Part shown: positions 10,461 through 21,637 of the stretch, piece by piece | How positions within the stretch are numbered: position 1 is the stretch's first letter | How the letters are laid out: each line of letters begins with the position of its first letter | Assembly (NCBI GenBank): GCA_004764695.1 | Contig: SMSO01000014.1 | Coordinates: 6,252,029-6,316,028 of the forward strand | DNA from: Schizochytrium sp. TIO01 | Taxonomy: Eukaryota; Sar; Bigyra; Thraustochytrida; Thraustochytriidae | Direction: 5' to 3' | DNA: 64,000 bases | Program-made: the position numbers and the translations under genes | The notes under the pieces: model-generated | Database searches by the model: none | What the model was told of the DNA's origin: nothing | Seen by the model: only the letters and a program-made list of their open reading frames with translations

Positions 10461-10725
10461 TGGTACTGCTAGCAAAGGCGCTAGCTACGTGTAGTCTAAC
10501 TGTTTACTAAAGGCCTCCTTCCTTCACCTCATCTTTTGTGGAATGAATGATTCATTCGTCGATGTGAATGCATTCTTTGTATTCGTACCGATGCTTTGGG
10601 ATGCTGGTTTCGAGAGATTGCCGCGCTTGAGGCTGATTCGGTGGATTGGGTTGATTTAGCATTTGGTGTCTGACTGATGGTATTTGGTATCTGAGTTGGG
10701 TCAATTTATTCGAGATAATTTGCTT

Positions 10726-10800
10726 GCTTTGCTTTGCTTTGCTTTGCTTTGCTTTGCTTTGCTTTGCTTTGCTTTGCTTTGCTTTGCTTTGCTTTGCTTT
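10726..10800. repeat. GCTTT pentanucleotide repeat, 15 copies
   Basis: Fifteen perfect GCTTT units, noncoding. Confidence 0.97.
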
Positions 10801-11051
10801 GCTTCATTTTATACATTTTATACATTTGGCGCTTGGCATTTGATATTTGGCATTCGATGCTTAACATACATCTCATGTTTCGTTTGATTCGGTTGACTGA
10901 GCCAATGGATTCCACGCCTACATTTCAATCAATTCTCCATGTTCCCTACGAACATGAAACCTTCGAATCAGGATTCCTCAGTTAACCCTCACGTTTCGAG
11001 ACTTTGATCAATCGTACACCAATTGCAAACGATCAATAAACAGGTACATAT

Positions 11052-11121
11052 ACATACATACATACATACATACATACATACATACATACATACATACATA
11101 CATACATACATACATACATAC
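11052..11121. repeat. ATAC tetranucleotide repeat
   Basis: About 17 perfect tandem units of ATAC. Confidence 0.97.
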
Positions 11122-11380
11122 CTGATTCCCAAAAGCAGAGGAGTAGCAAAGGGCACAAAGATCGATCGCGGGACGCCAGACAGCTACGACCGCGAGCCCC
11201 ACCTTGCCGGGCCCTGCCGCGACCTTGCCGGCGCTGGCGAGGGCCCTCCCGGTCCTCCGCGGCCTCCTCCGAGCGAGCAGCGAGCAGCCGGAAGGGCTGC
11301 TTCTTCGCTGGTCCAAGGCTGCGCTAGGGAACGGAGGCGAACTATGAAGATCGATTGATGAATCGATCAATAGAGCAATC

Positions 11381-11418
11381 CATCAATCAATCAATCAATC
11401 AATCCATCAATCAGTCAA
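11381..11418. repeat. CAAT tetranucleotide repeat
   Basis: CAAT units with CCAT/CAGT variants. Confidence 0.85.
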
Positions 11419-12456
11419 TAGATCTATCAATTACAAATCACGTTCTTAAAAGGCATTGGCGTATGTATATAATATGTATGTATCATTCGGCATCCGTCCG
11501 TCAGTGTATAAAATGAATATTTAAAATGTAATTTGAAAAATACTTTATAGTAAGATAGTAAAAAAAGGGAAACATCGGATTTTTATCATTGATTAAAAAT
11601 AATTGTTGAAAAAGCGATTTACTTTTATAGAGAAATGGCTTTGAAGAAGAAGAAGAAGAATCATTCCCTCCTTTTTGTGGCGTGGAGCGTCTCAAGCGAC
11701 ACAACCATACGCCACAAATAAGAGCCACAAATCAAGCTCGCCTTGAACCAAACGCAGACCAACTTCGATCGAAGAAAGCTGCTTGGTCCGCTTGGAACCC
11801 ATCGCATTCATCGGCAGCGAATGTCCTCCCACCTGGACGCGACCCAATCAATCCAAGAGACGGCTCCGGGATCTCAGACTATGTTATTATATTATTTATC
11901 TTCATCAGCACAATGAAGGATTGAAAGGGTGTGTACCTAGTTATGCTACTTCAAGATCTTTCATAGGACGACGGATTGAGTGACCCGGAATGCATGGAAT
12001 TGCGTGCGATCAAGGCACGGAAGCTCAAGATATTGTTCAAGATACTGCCAGGACCGACGCCATTCGCTCTCCAGCAGCAGCAGGTATCTAGTATCTGCTG
12101 TCGTCATTCGGGATCTTATGATGGCAGCTCTGACTGACTGACTCAATCGCTGCGGTGTCATTCAACATCGACGGTCGTCCTCAATGATGCCTCGCTCTTG
12201 AACGAGTTTCGAGACCTGCTGAAAGTAAGTAAAACGTTGTCGCTGTAGGCACGTACCAATGATCCACGATTAATTCGCAACAGGGGAGAGAGAGAGAAAG
12301 GGAAGCGCTCAACAGTAAGTAACCCGAAAGATCTACAGACCAAAGGAAAGATGAGGCACCTCTTTATTCCCAAGTTGTTGTTCTTCACATAGTGAGCTGG
12401 TGACCCCGTCCTTAAGAACCCTCGCGCTGCCTCTGATTCGACTTACCTTGCGAGTT

Positions 12457-12461
<5 letters not shown>

Positions 12462-12503
<42 letters not shown>
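12462..12503. repeat. CAG trinucleotide repeat, 14 copies
   Basis: Fourteen perfect CAG units with no supportable gene around them. Confidence 0.97.
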
Positions 12504-12504
<1 letters not shown>

Positions 12505-13039
12505 GCGGCACAGAGGAGGCACCCTGTCTTGACCAAGCCTTGACCTCATCTCGTGCCCCGAAATCATCAGCCACGCATCATCGCATCATCATCCATCATA
12601 CAAATCGTCGTCCATTCCGTGGAGACAGACAGACAGACGGACCCACAGAAGATCGAATTAAATACGCGGCCCCTTCGTTTCCTGCTCAATTCTGTACGCG
12701 GCGGCGCGTCTTTTAATGCGGTGGTCTCTCTCTCTCTGTCTCTGTCTCACAAAACACGATCATTGCGTCGTATTGGCCGTCATTGATGAAGAAGCACCGT
12801 AGTTTACCCATCGCATCGCAGGAGACTCCCTTGCGCTTGAGCGTTTACGATTATGAAAGCTCGCTCACTCCGAGCCCGTCAAAGCGAACTTGAGCTGGAG
12901 AGAGAGAATCTAAGGAGCCCGTGTGCGAGTCTTTGTTCGCGCGCGCGGAAGGAATAATGCATTGCCGGAGTTGCTTGCACCGGCGATGGTGTCGATGCGT
13001 GCAAAACGAAGGTCTTCGAGATCAAAGACACAGGTCACT

Positions 13040-13077
13040 CTAACTAACTAACTAACTAAGAAAGAAAGAAAGAAAGA
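13040..13077. repeat. CTAA then GAAA tetranucleotide repeats
   Basis: About five CTAA units run directly into about four GAAA units. Confidence 0.9.
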
Positions 13078-13791
13078 CTTTCTATAATCGCTTTGTTCCA
13101 GAATCAGTATGGCAATGAATTATAATCGATCTTTGCTTTTTCTTTAAATTAGCTTCTTTCTTTCTTCTCTTGACTATGTAAACTTTATGCAGAAGAAAGA
13201 CGCTCCTCTCCGGCAAAGTCACCGCGGGCACTATTGCTACCACCATTAAATATTCATTGCATGCATTCTTTTCGACTCCAACTCGTTTTATCCAATGTTG
13301 TGCCTCTTCTTTACATACTAGAGCTTGAAACACGCTTTAATCCATCCAAGTGTTTAATTCTACTGTACGTATTTGAAATTAATTAGCTCATTAAATTTGA
13401 CTCGGCGAAAGCAGCGCCTTAGAAAGACAGAGAACAGAACAGAACAGAGGACGGCAATCCCAAGCGAGGAAGCGCCTAGGCAACGCTTAGCTTTTGCTAG
13501 AAGAAAGAAAGAAAGACAAACAAACAGACAGACAAAGCCTGATGACGCAAGACGGTTCGCACACGTCATACGTAGTGCCTTCAGAGACTATGACATCATC
13601 GTTCGCCTTTCATCATTTCGTCATTTCGTCGTTTCATCGCCATCGTCGCGAAGGACGACGGACCGAGAGAGAGAGAGTGAGTGAGTGAGAGTGGGAGAGC
13701 GGCGGCAGTCGGGAAAGAGCGCTCTCCGAGAACCCGCGCGGCTTTGATTTCTTTCGTTCGTGGAGAAGTTGAAGAATGCAAAGATACATAC

Positions 13792-14065
13792 GCACATATA
13801 TACGTATACATTCCTATTCATATATATATGTGCATACAGACGATATCTGAGTATATATATATACACTCAGATATGGTCTATGTTTGTACAGTTTGTACAG
13901 ATATATATCGATATGATCTCTCTCTCTTTAGATTATAGACAGATACATAGATATCATATGCATACAGAGAGACAGACATCTATAGAGATAGATTCAGATA
14001 TCTCTCTCTCTCTATATATATAGAGAGAGAGATATACTGATATCATATGTATCTGTTACAGATAC
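13792..14065. repeat. Cluster of AT-rich inverted repeats
   Basis: Four palindromic pairs are visible: 13792-13802 with 13823-13833 (11-base arms); 13843-13852 with 13865-13874 (10-base perfect arms around an AT core); about 13998-14034 (TC run facing GA run around TATATATA); and 14049-14056 with 14058-14065 (8-base arms, one-base centre). The tract is likely to form cruciforms or hairpins. Confidence 0.85.
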
Positions 14066-14076
14066 TTATATACATA

Positions 14077-14149
14077 AAGAAGAGACAGAAGAGAAAGAAG
14101 AGAAAGAAGAGAAAGAAGAGAAAGAAAAGAAAGAAGAGAAAGAAAAAGA
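14077..14149. repeat. GAAGAGAAA purine repeat
   Basis: Tandem 9- to 10-base purine units. Confidence 0.9.
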
Positions 14150-16832
14150 TGTGAGTTTACGTCATGGCACCTTTGGATACGTAGTTGGCGCAGCGAGCCT
14201 GGACAGACTCCGTCACAGCTGCGTCACCGCGGGCGCGTTCGCGAGGCGGGCGGGCTGGATTGAGGCAGGGCGGCGTGCCTGCCTTTCTGCCTCTCTGCCT
14301 GCCTCTCTGCCTGCCCGGCAGCCTCTTCCGCACAGCGGCTGACCGGCTGCGCGGCGGTGGCGCCTCCGGAGCAGCGCTTGTGCCTTCGTGGCCTTCGCTT
14401 TTCTTTGTTTGCCCTTTCTGCAATTTTTAATTTACTTTTTAGACTTTTTAGTTTTCAATTTTGATTTTAATTTTAAAAAAAAAAAATGTTTTTTCGTTTT
14501 TTCTTTTTTCGTTTTTATTTTATTTTATTTTAAATTTGAATAAATTGAAATGAAAGTTTAACATTCAAACGATGATGTGACGGATTGATCCATTCTTCGT
14601 GGGCCTCCAAACCGTGATACGAATGATTCGACGATGATCCTGGAGGACGCCTTCCCGGCCCCGGCGATGATGCCGAGGCGGGCAGAAGCAAAGCGAAGCT
14701 GGGCCCAGGCAGGGCCTGCCTGCACTGCCTGGCCTGAGTGCGTCCGCTCCTTTGGGCGGAAGATGGCGGCGCTCTTAGATTTCGAACTGGAAAGGACTGA
14801 AGCAAACCCGCAAAGCCGGGCCTGCGGAAGCGAAGGCGAAAAGACAGCGACCGCGGAGCGACGGGGGAGGCACGCGAGGACGTGGGCAGCGAGGAGGGAC
14901 CGGCTGGCCCCAAGGCGGTTTGCATGGCAAGACGATCGAGGTCGTCGAACGAAGGCCATGGAAAACCGTGGTCAATGGGAACAAAACTGTCCCAAGAAAT
15001 TCAATTCATTCTCGGTAGGACTCGCGAAGATCCAAGATGGCTGGAGCTCGATCCCTGACGAAAGCGAGGGTCAGCTATACAGCTAGCTAGCTAGATTCGG
15101 GATGGCCTACGTGGCGCACGCAAGGGAGGAGGCATGCAGGATCCGAGCTTCTCCGTGTGCTTTAGAGGATTCGCATCACAGGGCCCGAATTGTCTCCAAG
15201 GTCTGCCGAGACGCACATTGATTCCGCGTGGTTCTGTAGCACAGCGAGTGATCTCGACGCGAGAGGCCTGCTTTGCTGCGGATCAGTCATGAAGTTAAGC
15301 TACCTGGCACTGCTCCGAGTTACGAATGAGCGCGAACTCCAAGCTCCAAGCTGGCGAGGAGAAACAATTTATCCAAAGGGAAAGCTTGAGTACCTTCTCA
15401 GAAAATGGATGCGTTCTGACATGCAAGAGTAGCTAAGCTTTTCCCAGCTACAAGATAACGTCGATGAGGGGCGCCGCCGGTTTGGAGGCCCATTCGCAGG
15501 AAATGAAAGCAGCGCCAAGAGCTTGAAGAAGCCCTTGATAAGTTGATATTCGCTACACCCGCGAGCCCATCAGGAAGTTTGTGTGTGCACATTATGCATG
15601 ATCGCCATGATGTCCTATCTACTACCATATCCACTCCGGAAATGATACCACTTCCCTGTACAATGAACTGCCACCCACGGATTCTCACGACAGGTACACA
15701 ACTTGGTGTCCAAAAAGATCTTCCCTCCTTCTTCGCTTCCTCGCGATACCGGAATCAGGATCGAGACTAACGATCGCCGCCGTTCTGTATACCTACTTGA
15801 GCCCGGCGTGGTTGGAGACGATGCCACGTGAATGACATCTGCACCGGATTGTGTTGCAATGTCTTGCAAGGGTGATATGTGTTTGGTTGATGGTTTTGGC
15901 GTTTCGCAGATGTGAACGGAATAGCACAAGGACCACCTGAACCACAGATTGCTGCAGATCTCAAGATACTGCTGCTGATGATGATATGATGCTGCTGCAC
16001 GAATACAGGCACAGCAATCGACGAGGAACGGAAGCGTAGTAGTGGACCCATGGGCGTGATATGACCTCTTCAGCAGCAAATTTGGGTCGGTTTCGATGGG
16101 CTCTCTTGAGGTGCAAACGACTACACAATGAAATTGTTACCAGGAATATTAAGATTGCCGCGTATCTGTCCCATAAAGCCCAGTGGGATTTTTTCTTTGT
16201 AGGGACTCCTGTGGGAAGAACGTGCTTATTCCATTTTAAAGTTTTATTTTATATTTTTTTTTAAATGGGCAATTATTATACCAGTATTTATAAAAGACAC
16301 ACAGTAGTAACTCGTGTTTGACAATATTGAAAAACATTTTTATTTTACTTTAAAAGCAGCTAACAATTATTATAATAAAGCATAAAACTTGTTTTAATTA
16401 AAACTAAATTCTTACATGTTTGTTGTTGAAGTTATCATCACCAGACCCTTTTTTCTTTTCTTTTTTTAAACTAAAGTTAACAAAAGTGCAAGTTTTCATG
16501 TATTGTAAGAAAGAAATTGAAATAAGGAAACCTACCTGGGAAACGAAAGGAATAGGGATAAGTCATTCTGAGGAAAGCTGTACTCTAAGCTTTGCTGTAG
16601 TTCTTCTGCTGTGTTGACACTGGGTAATACCAGATAGCGCTTCGTCGAAAGCAGACGAATGATAAGCATTGAGTTAGACATTATGACCAGAAAGAGAGCC
16701 CAAGTCAAAAGAAGGTTGGTGTTTCTTTTTTTTTTCTCTTTTTTTAAAAAGTTGCAATAGGTACTTTGGCAGTAAGTTCAAGTTATGCTCTACGAGTCTT
16801 TAAAATGTAAATTTATTTTAAAATAAAGTTTC

Positions 16833-16859
16833 TCTTTCTTTCTTTCTTTCTTTCTTTCT
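16833..16859. repeat. CTTT tetranucleotide repeat
   Basis: About seven TTTC units. Confidence 0.9.
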
Positions 16860-17020
16860 GAATGTTACCCAATCCGGGGAGACAGAAAAGTCAACCTTAA
16901 TTTACACGAAAAGAAAAGCCCGCCCAAAAAGAAAAGGAAAAGCGTGCCGCGTGAAAGCGACGTACGTATACCCATTCTCCTTCGAGCTACCTCAGGTATT
17001 TATTATACATTCATGATGCA

Positions 17021-17046
17021 ATCATTTATTTATTTATTTATTTATT
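17021..17046. repeat. TTTA tetranucleotide repeat
   Basis: About six TTTA units. Confidence 0.9.
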
Positions 17047-17095
17047 CATTCGAAGATCGAAGAAAAGAAATCAGGAATCGTGGCAATTCGCTCTC

Positions 17096-17169
17096 GTCTC
17101 TTCTCTTCTCTTCTCATTTCTTCTCTTTTCTTCTCTTTTCTTTGCTTCATTCTCTCTCTCTCTCTCTCT
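17096..17169. repeat. Pyrimidine tract of TCTTC and TC units
   Basis: Degenerate TCTTC units followed by a TC dinucleotide run. Confidence 0.85.
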
Positions 17170-17397
17170 GTGGGCAAAACCCATCGCCATTCCAGTCTAT
17201 TACATTCACGTTCGCATGTAATTTAATCAAGTTCTGCGACCCAAACAAAACTCGCTCGGCAGAACGTACGTCCAAAGCAACGAGCGAGCGAGCGAGCGTT
17301 TTATCTTACACAGGCAAAGTAACTAAGGTCTCGGTTGTCTTGCCATGGTTATGCTTCAGGGTTTCATCTCTTTGCTTAGGCACTTGCCAATTCGCTT

Positions 17398-17422
17398 GCA
17401 TTGCATTGCATTGCATTGCATT
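17398..17422. repeat. GCATT pentanucleotide repeat
   Basis: Five perfect units. Confidence 0.9.
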
Positions 17423-18212
17423 GACGACTTGAATTGAACAGTGACGACGATGATGACTATTGTAACCACAGAAGTCAGGAAGTAGAGTAGTTCCTCGCTG
17501 ACTTGAAGTATTGCAATTTGCATACATGAATACATACATACACACATACTACCAATAGCAAAAGAATTGGTAGTGAAATGGCGGTGCTCTTCAGTGAAAG
17601 CAGTCCCAGTTTGCACAGCACAAGTATTATAGCAGGCGTGGGCGGCCACGGAGAGCTGCAGTCCCTCCGCGACGACGGCGGGTCTCGGCCCACACCTAAG
17701 GAAAAGAGACCACAAAACTCACTCACTTTTGGGACACTCGGGGTGGCCAGCCAGCTAGCTGGTTAGCGCCGCCTCGATGAGAGAACCTGCCGAGAGGAGG
17801 TTGGTTGCGAAGGAGCTAGAAGGTGGAGGACCTCGAAAGACAGGCATATTAGTACTCGCTCACTCGAGCAACCACATAACCATCCCGTCTCTTGTCTAAG
17901 CTTGAAGGGACTCAACGCCGTTGAAGCTAGCGTGGTCTAGAGCTAGCCGGCCTCGAAAGGTGATGATTGGAGGGCGGATTCATTTGGGGTCTTCTGAGAA
18001 GGTTTGCTTGCGTTCGTGCGCTGCGATGCAGATCGGAAGAGGTTCTGTCTGGCGCTCCCGACCTCAACTATGTCAGTTTTGTTTCAAGGAGAGAAAACTT
18101 AGAATTACGAACAAATGAACAATATTTTTTTTAAGATTTGTCATTTTTAATCGTTTGTAAAAAAAACAAATATTATTTTGATTTATGATTTATGTTCTGT
18201 TTTTCTTCTGCT

Positions 18213-19283
18213 TCATCTTCTACCAGTGCTCTCGTGCCGTCCCGGTCTGTTCGTCTGCGTCGCGTCACGTGCCTGTTCCATAAATTTAGAGTCTCCCCAA
18301 AAAACGCCGGCAAGATTGTTATGACCACCATCAATGGCCAAAACAATGTCATGGATAGTCTTGTGACAATCCCCGGCGTCGCAATGGATATATTGAATGT
18401 TTTGATGAAGGTCATCAAGATCTGATGTTCCAATTAGCTTTGGGTCAGCATCGCCGCGGCTTGGGTGACGCAAGAAAGAGCTCAAAAATTTACTCCCTGG
18501 TCCTGTCTGACAAACCATCATAATCACAGGACGACGACGGGATTCCCAATCTAAATCCAGCATGGAGTCAGTGCATCGGCGGTCCTTGTTATTGCCCTCA
18601 CACGAGTATTGGTTTTCAGCTTCAACTTCACGCTGTCGTTGAACAGAGGCCCGATCCAGGTCCAGCACGTCAACTCGGAAGAACTGTTGACACGTTTCGC
18701 GTATATTTCTTAATGTTTTCTTGTTGTAGACGCCCCAGTGAAAGAGATCATAATTACCCCCATCATACTGATATTTCTGAGACATAGTCTTGGACCTGAA
18801 AACCAGTTCCGGAAATACACTCACTAAGGCCTTCCTGTTCAGAGCATTAATTTTCTCAAGGGATTCGTCGTAGTTAGGGTGTTTAACCTGTATCATGACG
18901 GGGACGAAAGCTTCATCGCTAGTGAGATCCTCCACCGATGTACGACGCATCATCGTTATCACATCAGCACCAAAGTTATCAAAGGGGTAACAAAAGGGCT
19001 CGATGAAATCCATCCTGTCCTTCGAGGAGAGATCGTCCATGCTTCTTAACCACGCCAGCGTCTCCTTATAACTCCGGGTACAATTCCTCACCAATTTTCC
19101 ACATGACGATATTGTGGGCATTTCAAGATTTTCAAAGGCCAATGCGCGGCGGTCTTCATCGTCGTGTATAGTGGACTCCTTTGCATGTTTTAGTGTAGTC
19201 TCCATGTTTTTGAAAGCACACAGCATGGTATAATACTCTAAATAGACCGCCGGCGGCTTTTCCGTATCAACCTCACCCGTCAA
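18213..19283 (-). CDS. Restriction-endonuclease-like nuclease module of a CRN-type protein (3' half of a split gene)
   Basis: The reading frame is the direct continuation of the P-loop NTPase ORF upstream on the same strand: same frame, 12 sense codons after the TAG at 19320-19322, with only a TTG at 19281-19283 as a nominal start. It is therefore best seen as the second half of one gene. About 105 residues in, FGADVIT supplies an Asp (D107) and about 25 residues later VPVMIQVKHP supplies a Q-x-K (Q132, K134), the D...QxK active site of restriction-endonuclease-fold nucleases found C-terminal to the NTPase in Crinkler-type proteins. The remaining about 200 residues, with a Cys/His-containing tail, are unassigned. 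Whether the product is made is uncertain because of the TAG. Family call rests on motif pattern and domain order. Confidence 0.6.
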   Translation of the reverse strand: MTGEVDTEKPPAVYLEYYTMLCAFKNMETTLKHAKESTIHDDEDRRALAFENLEMPTISSCGKLVRNCTRSYKETLAWLRSMDDLSSKDRMDFIEPFCYPFDNFGADVITMMRRTSVEDLTSDEAFVPVMIQVKHPNYDESLEKINALNRKALVSVFPELVFRSKTMSQKYQYDGGNYDLFHWGVYNKKTLRNIRETCQQFFRVDVLDLDRASVQRQREVEAENQYSCEGNNKDRRCTDSMLDLDWESRRRPVIMMVCQTGPGSKFLSSFLRHPSRGDADPKLIGTSDLDDLHQNIQYIHCDAGDCHKTIHDIVLAIDGGHNNLAGVFWGDSKFMEQARDATQTNRPGRHESTGRR

Positions 19284-19319
19284 AATGGCGTCTTTAACGA
19301 ACTCAAGAAGAGAACCATC

Positions 19320-21005
19320 CTAAAGAAAACTGTGCAGTGCCGCCTCGAGTACCAGAGGTTCCGTAAATGTGACTTTGATATTTATATCGTCTCTTCTTCG
19401 TGACTTATTTGGAGTCACTTGTAGGACTTGGCACAACCCTACATTGACCAGTTCTGGTGTAAACTCTCCCGATAACGGGGCGGGCTGATCTGTGAAGAGA
19501 TGTGTTACGAGTGCCTCTTTGACTTTGTTGAGTCTATCGGCATTTTCGTCGGCTTGGATCCGCTCGATTGCAGTCTGTGCGGTGGAGCTTTTTCCATAGC
19601 GCCAGGATAATCTCAATTCACGTTCAGATGTTGATACATCATCAAATGTGTCTGGCCGTGTCATGACTGTGACGAAGCGTCGTATCTCTTGGAGGAACAT
19701 ATCGTTGAGGTTTCCGGCGTTAGCATACTTTCGTGCCAACAGGAGATCCATGAATGCAACTGTCCACCTGGGTCGTCCTGTAAGCCACTTGCACGTGTAC
19801 TCAATAATACCCGGATCCAACGTGCCCAAGTCTAGAATACTTTCAAGATAGGCTTTAACACCATCCTTGTCTAGTGACTTAAAGTCATAATGCAAGGTAT
19901 CCTTGAGGTGCCTTTTCCCAATCGCGCTGGAAAGTTGTGTTACTATGTGGGCGACTGAGAAACCCGTACCAGAGAAGATGGGACAACACACATGACAATG
20001 TGAGGATTTTGCCAACTCATTGAGTGTTTTCGACATCGGGGAAAGTAAAGATCGTGACTCCTCTGCTACAGAGGATACAAAATGAACGTCAAGCGCAGTC
20101 GCCAACACTTGTGCCTCGTCAAAGGCTACATTAAATTTAATAGCGTCTAACGAGTCATCGATATTTTCCCAAACGATATCTAGTAAGGGATCTAATAGAT
20201 TCAATCTTTCGCTTAGTTGACTGGTATTGATCAATCCCTTTGAAGATTTTGAAACAAATGTAAAGAACATTATATCAAAGACATCGGATCCGAGGTAGTG
20301 GGTTGGTGTCAGTTGAACACGAAGCCATAGCTCACAGGTAAGTTTTTCTTTTAAGACGTGCCTGAGTGCGCAGAAAACGAGAAGGCGAACGAGTATCAGT
20401 ACGGTTGTGTATACGTGCGCATAATCACTAAATTCCCGAGGATTTGCTTCATTTTTAAAACGCTCCATGGCGGAGATCATGGTTTTTAAATCACTACTGC
20501 CTGGATTGAGCGTACGAGGATCAGCTGCGACGAAATAAAATCCGTAGCTTCTCACGAAAATCTCAAAAATTGTTCTGGTCTTTCCAGCACCTGAGGTGCC
20601 GTAAAAACCCACGACCGATGCGTGGTTGTTAGCAACAATATCTCCAAAGAGGGGGGATTCGTTAGGAAAATCCCTCCCAAGACCATGAGTAAGGAAATCA
20701 GGGGCCGTGGTAGAAGAGGAGAGGTTTCGTGGAATGTCGACGTCATTGCGGAGAAGGTCCTTGAATGTGCCTTGTGGCTTGAAACCTTCTATATCACGGA
20801 AAAATATATCCGAATCGCCTGTGATTCGCCGATACATAGTATCCAGGATCTTGGAGACCGGTGACATCACCTCATGGAAAATTTTCAGCGTATCCCGCTC
20901 AGCTTCTGCCGTTTTTAGCTGCCGCTCAGCCCGTTGTATGGGATCTTTTATAACTCTGAACTTGGTCTTCAGTGATCCCAGGTTGCTGCTGGATTTTGTT
21001 CTCAT
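19320..21005 (-). CDS. CRN-type (Crinkler-like) P-loop NTPase (5' half of a split gene)
   Basis: A 561-residue ORF. A helical, charged start (residues 20-45) leads to a P-loop NTPase: Walker A GTSGAGKT at 136-143, Walker B with D296-E297 in FNVAFDEAQ, and a downstream FSGTGFS segment (344-350) typical of the NTPases in Crinkler-type effector/selfish-element proteins. In that class the NTPase is thought to regulate a C-terminal nuclease, which is what follows here past an in-frame TAG. An overlapping minus-strand frame (21117-20926) begins with a good ATG and encodes a coiled coil that runs into the same helical region, so the true start is probably at 21117 with a frame change near 20930-21005. 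No ubiquitin-like header or secretion signal is visible. Two lesions suggest a pseudogene, though an intron or recoding is possible. Confidence 0.65.
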   Translation of the reverse strand: MRTKSSSNLGSLKTKFRVIKDPIQRAERQLKTAEAERDTLKIFHEVMSPVSKILDTMYRRITGDSDIFFRDIEGFKPQGTFKDLLRNDVDIPRNLSSSTTAPDFLTHGLGRDFPNESPLFGDIVANNHASVVGFYGTSGAGKTRTIFEIFVRSYGFYFVAADPRTLNPGSSDLKTMISAMERFKNEANPREFSDYAHVYTTVLILVRLLVFCALRHVLKEKLTCELWLRVQLTPTHYLGSDVFDIMFFTFVSKSSKGLINTSQLSERLNLLDPLLDIVWENIDDSLDAIKFNVAFDEAQVLATALDVHFVSSVAEESRSLLSPMSKTLNELAKSSHCHVCCPIFSGTGFSVAHIVTQLSSAIGKRHLKDTLHYDFKSLDKDGVKAYLESILDLGTLDPGIIEYTCKWLTGRPRWTVAFMDLLLARKYANAGNLNDMFLQEIRRFVTVMTRPDTFDDVSTSERELRLSWRYGKSSTAQTAIERIQADENADRLNKVKEALVTHLFTDQPAPLSGEFTPELVNVGLCQVLQVTPNKSRRRDDINIKVTFTEPLVLEAALHSFL

Positions 21006-21117
21006 AATGCTTGATCTCTTCGTTTAGTTCACTCACGGCCCTTTCCGCATTCTCATAGCGGGCGAGGGCATCGTGAAGTGGAGAAGGCCACGACTGGTTT
21101 GTTGCGCCATCCGCCAT
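20926..21117 (-). other. Out-of-frame N-terminal coiled-coil segment of the CRN-type gene
   Basis: A 63-codon frame starting with ATG at 21115-21117. Residues about 15-45 have coiled-coil character (ALARYENAERAVSELNEEIK). It overlaps the first about 27 codons of the NTPase ORF in a different frame, and both frames read as charged helix. A GTGAGT sequence lies inside this segment, but I found no acceptor that joins the frames convincingly. A single-base indel is the simplest reading. Confidence 0.4.
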
Positions 21118-21451
21118 CCATGCCAGTTTGCTCGCTCTGAGTTTGGGGTTTGTTTGCTAGCTTGCATCCATTGAATCGAACAAGGGAAACTTGTTCTTGG
21201 GAAGTTCGGCGATAGAGGTGTGTGAGGCTAAAGAACATATTCGATTCATACCTTTTCTTTTCTTGTTATAGTCAGGTAGAATGGAAAGCGGCCGACGCGC
21301 TAGGAGGTACGAACAACAGCGCGCGAACCTGGGTGTCCTTGGCAGAGGCTTCGTTGCCTTACTCGTCCTCTTTTACTTGACGACTTACCTACCAATACTG
21401 AACCCTGATGTATCTGATAATAGTCTCTTACCTGATATCGAAATACAAGAC

Positions 21452-21637
21452 CTAGTGACTCGCCGCACTCCAGAGACGGCCATTGCCGTTCTTGGAACGT
21501 TCCTGTGATTCGACGCAAAATATTTCATATTTTTGGGGATAGAAGATCTTGAGCACACAAATGTATATGACGGACGCCAGTGCTAAGAGACCAACAACGA
21601 CTCCCGAGACGAGAAAGAGGAAACCATCGTCGCCCAT
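21452..21637 (-). CDS. Possible small single-pass membrane protein
   Basis: A 61-residue ORF whose residues about 6-31 form a strong hydrophobic segment (FLFLVSGVVVGLLALASVIY) with an acidic start (MGDDG) and a Lys-containing flank. It overlaps an opposite-strand ORF (21281-21508) that also has a hydrophobic stretch. There is no homology I recognise and the length is within chance expectation, so this is only a candidate. Confidence 0.2.
   Translation of the reverse strand: MGDDGFLFLVSGVVVGLLALASVIYICVLKIFYPQKYEIFCVESQERSKNGNGRLWSAASH

Larger units (their letters stand above)
8362..18212. other. Gene-poor, repeat-rich desert
   Basis: Nearly 10 kb without a gene I can support. Simple repeats of many unit types alternate with GC-rich islands (about 8420-8530, 10190-10350, 11160-11340, 14170-14400, 14630-14950, 17620-17780). 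The longest ORFs (14634-15086 plus; 15615-16079 minus) have no recognisable domain and unremarkable composition. No tRNA or rRNA gene was seen by eye. The repeats are listed separately. Confidence 0.6.

Noticed and set aside
14634-15086. 150-residue plus-strand ORF in a GC-rich island
   Set aside because: Arg/Ala-rich as expected from GC-rich DNA, with competing ORFs on the opposite strand and no domain.
15190-15432. Possible 5S rRNA-like sequence (GATCTCG and GAAGTTAAGC words)
   Set aside because: The spacing of the two words is wrong for 5S rRNA and no paired ends are visible.
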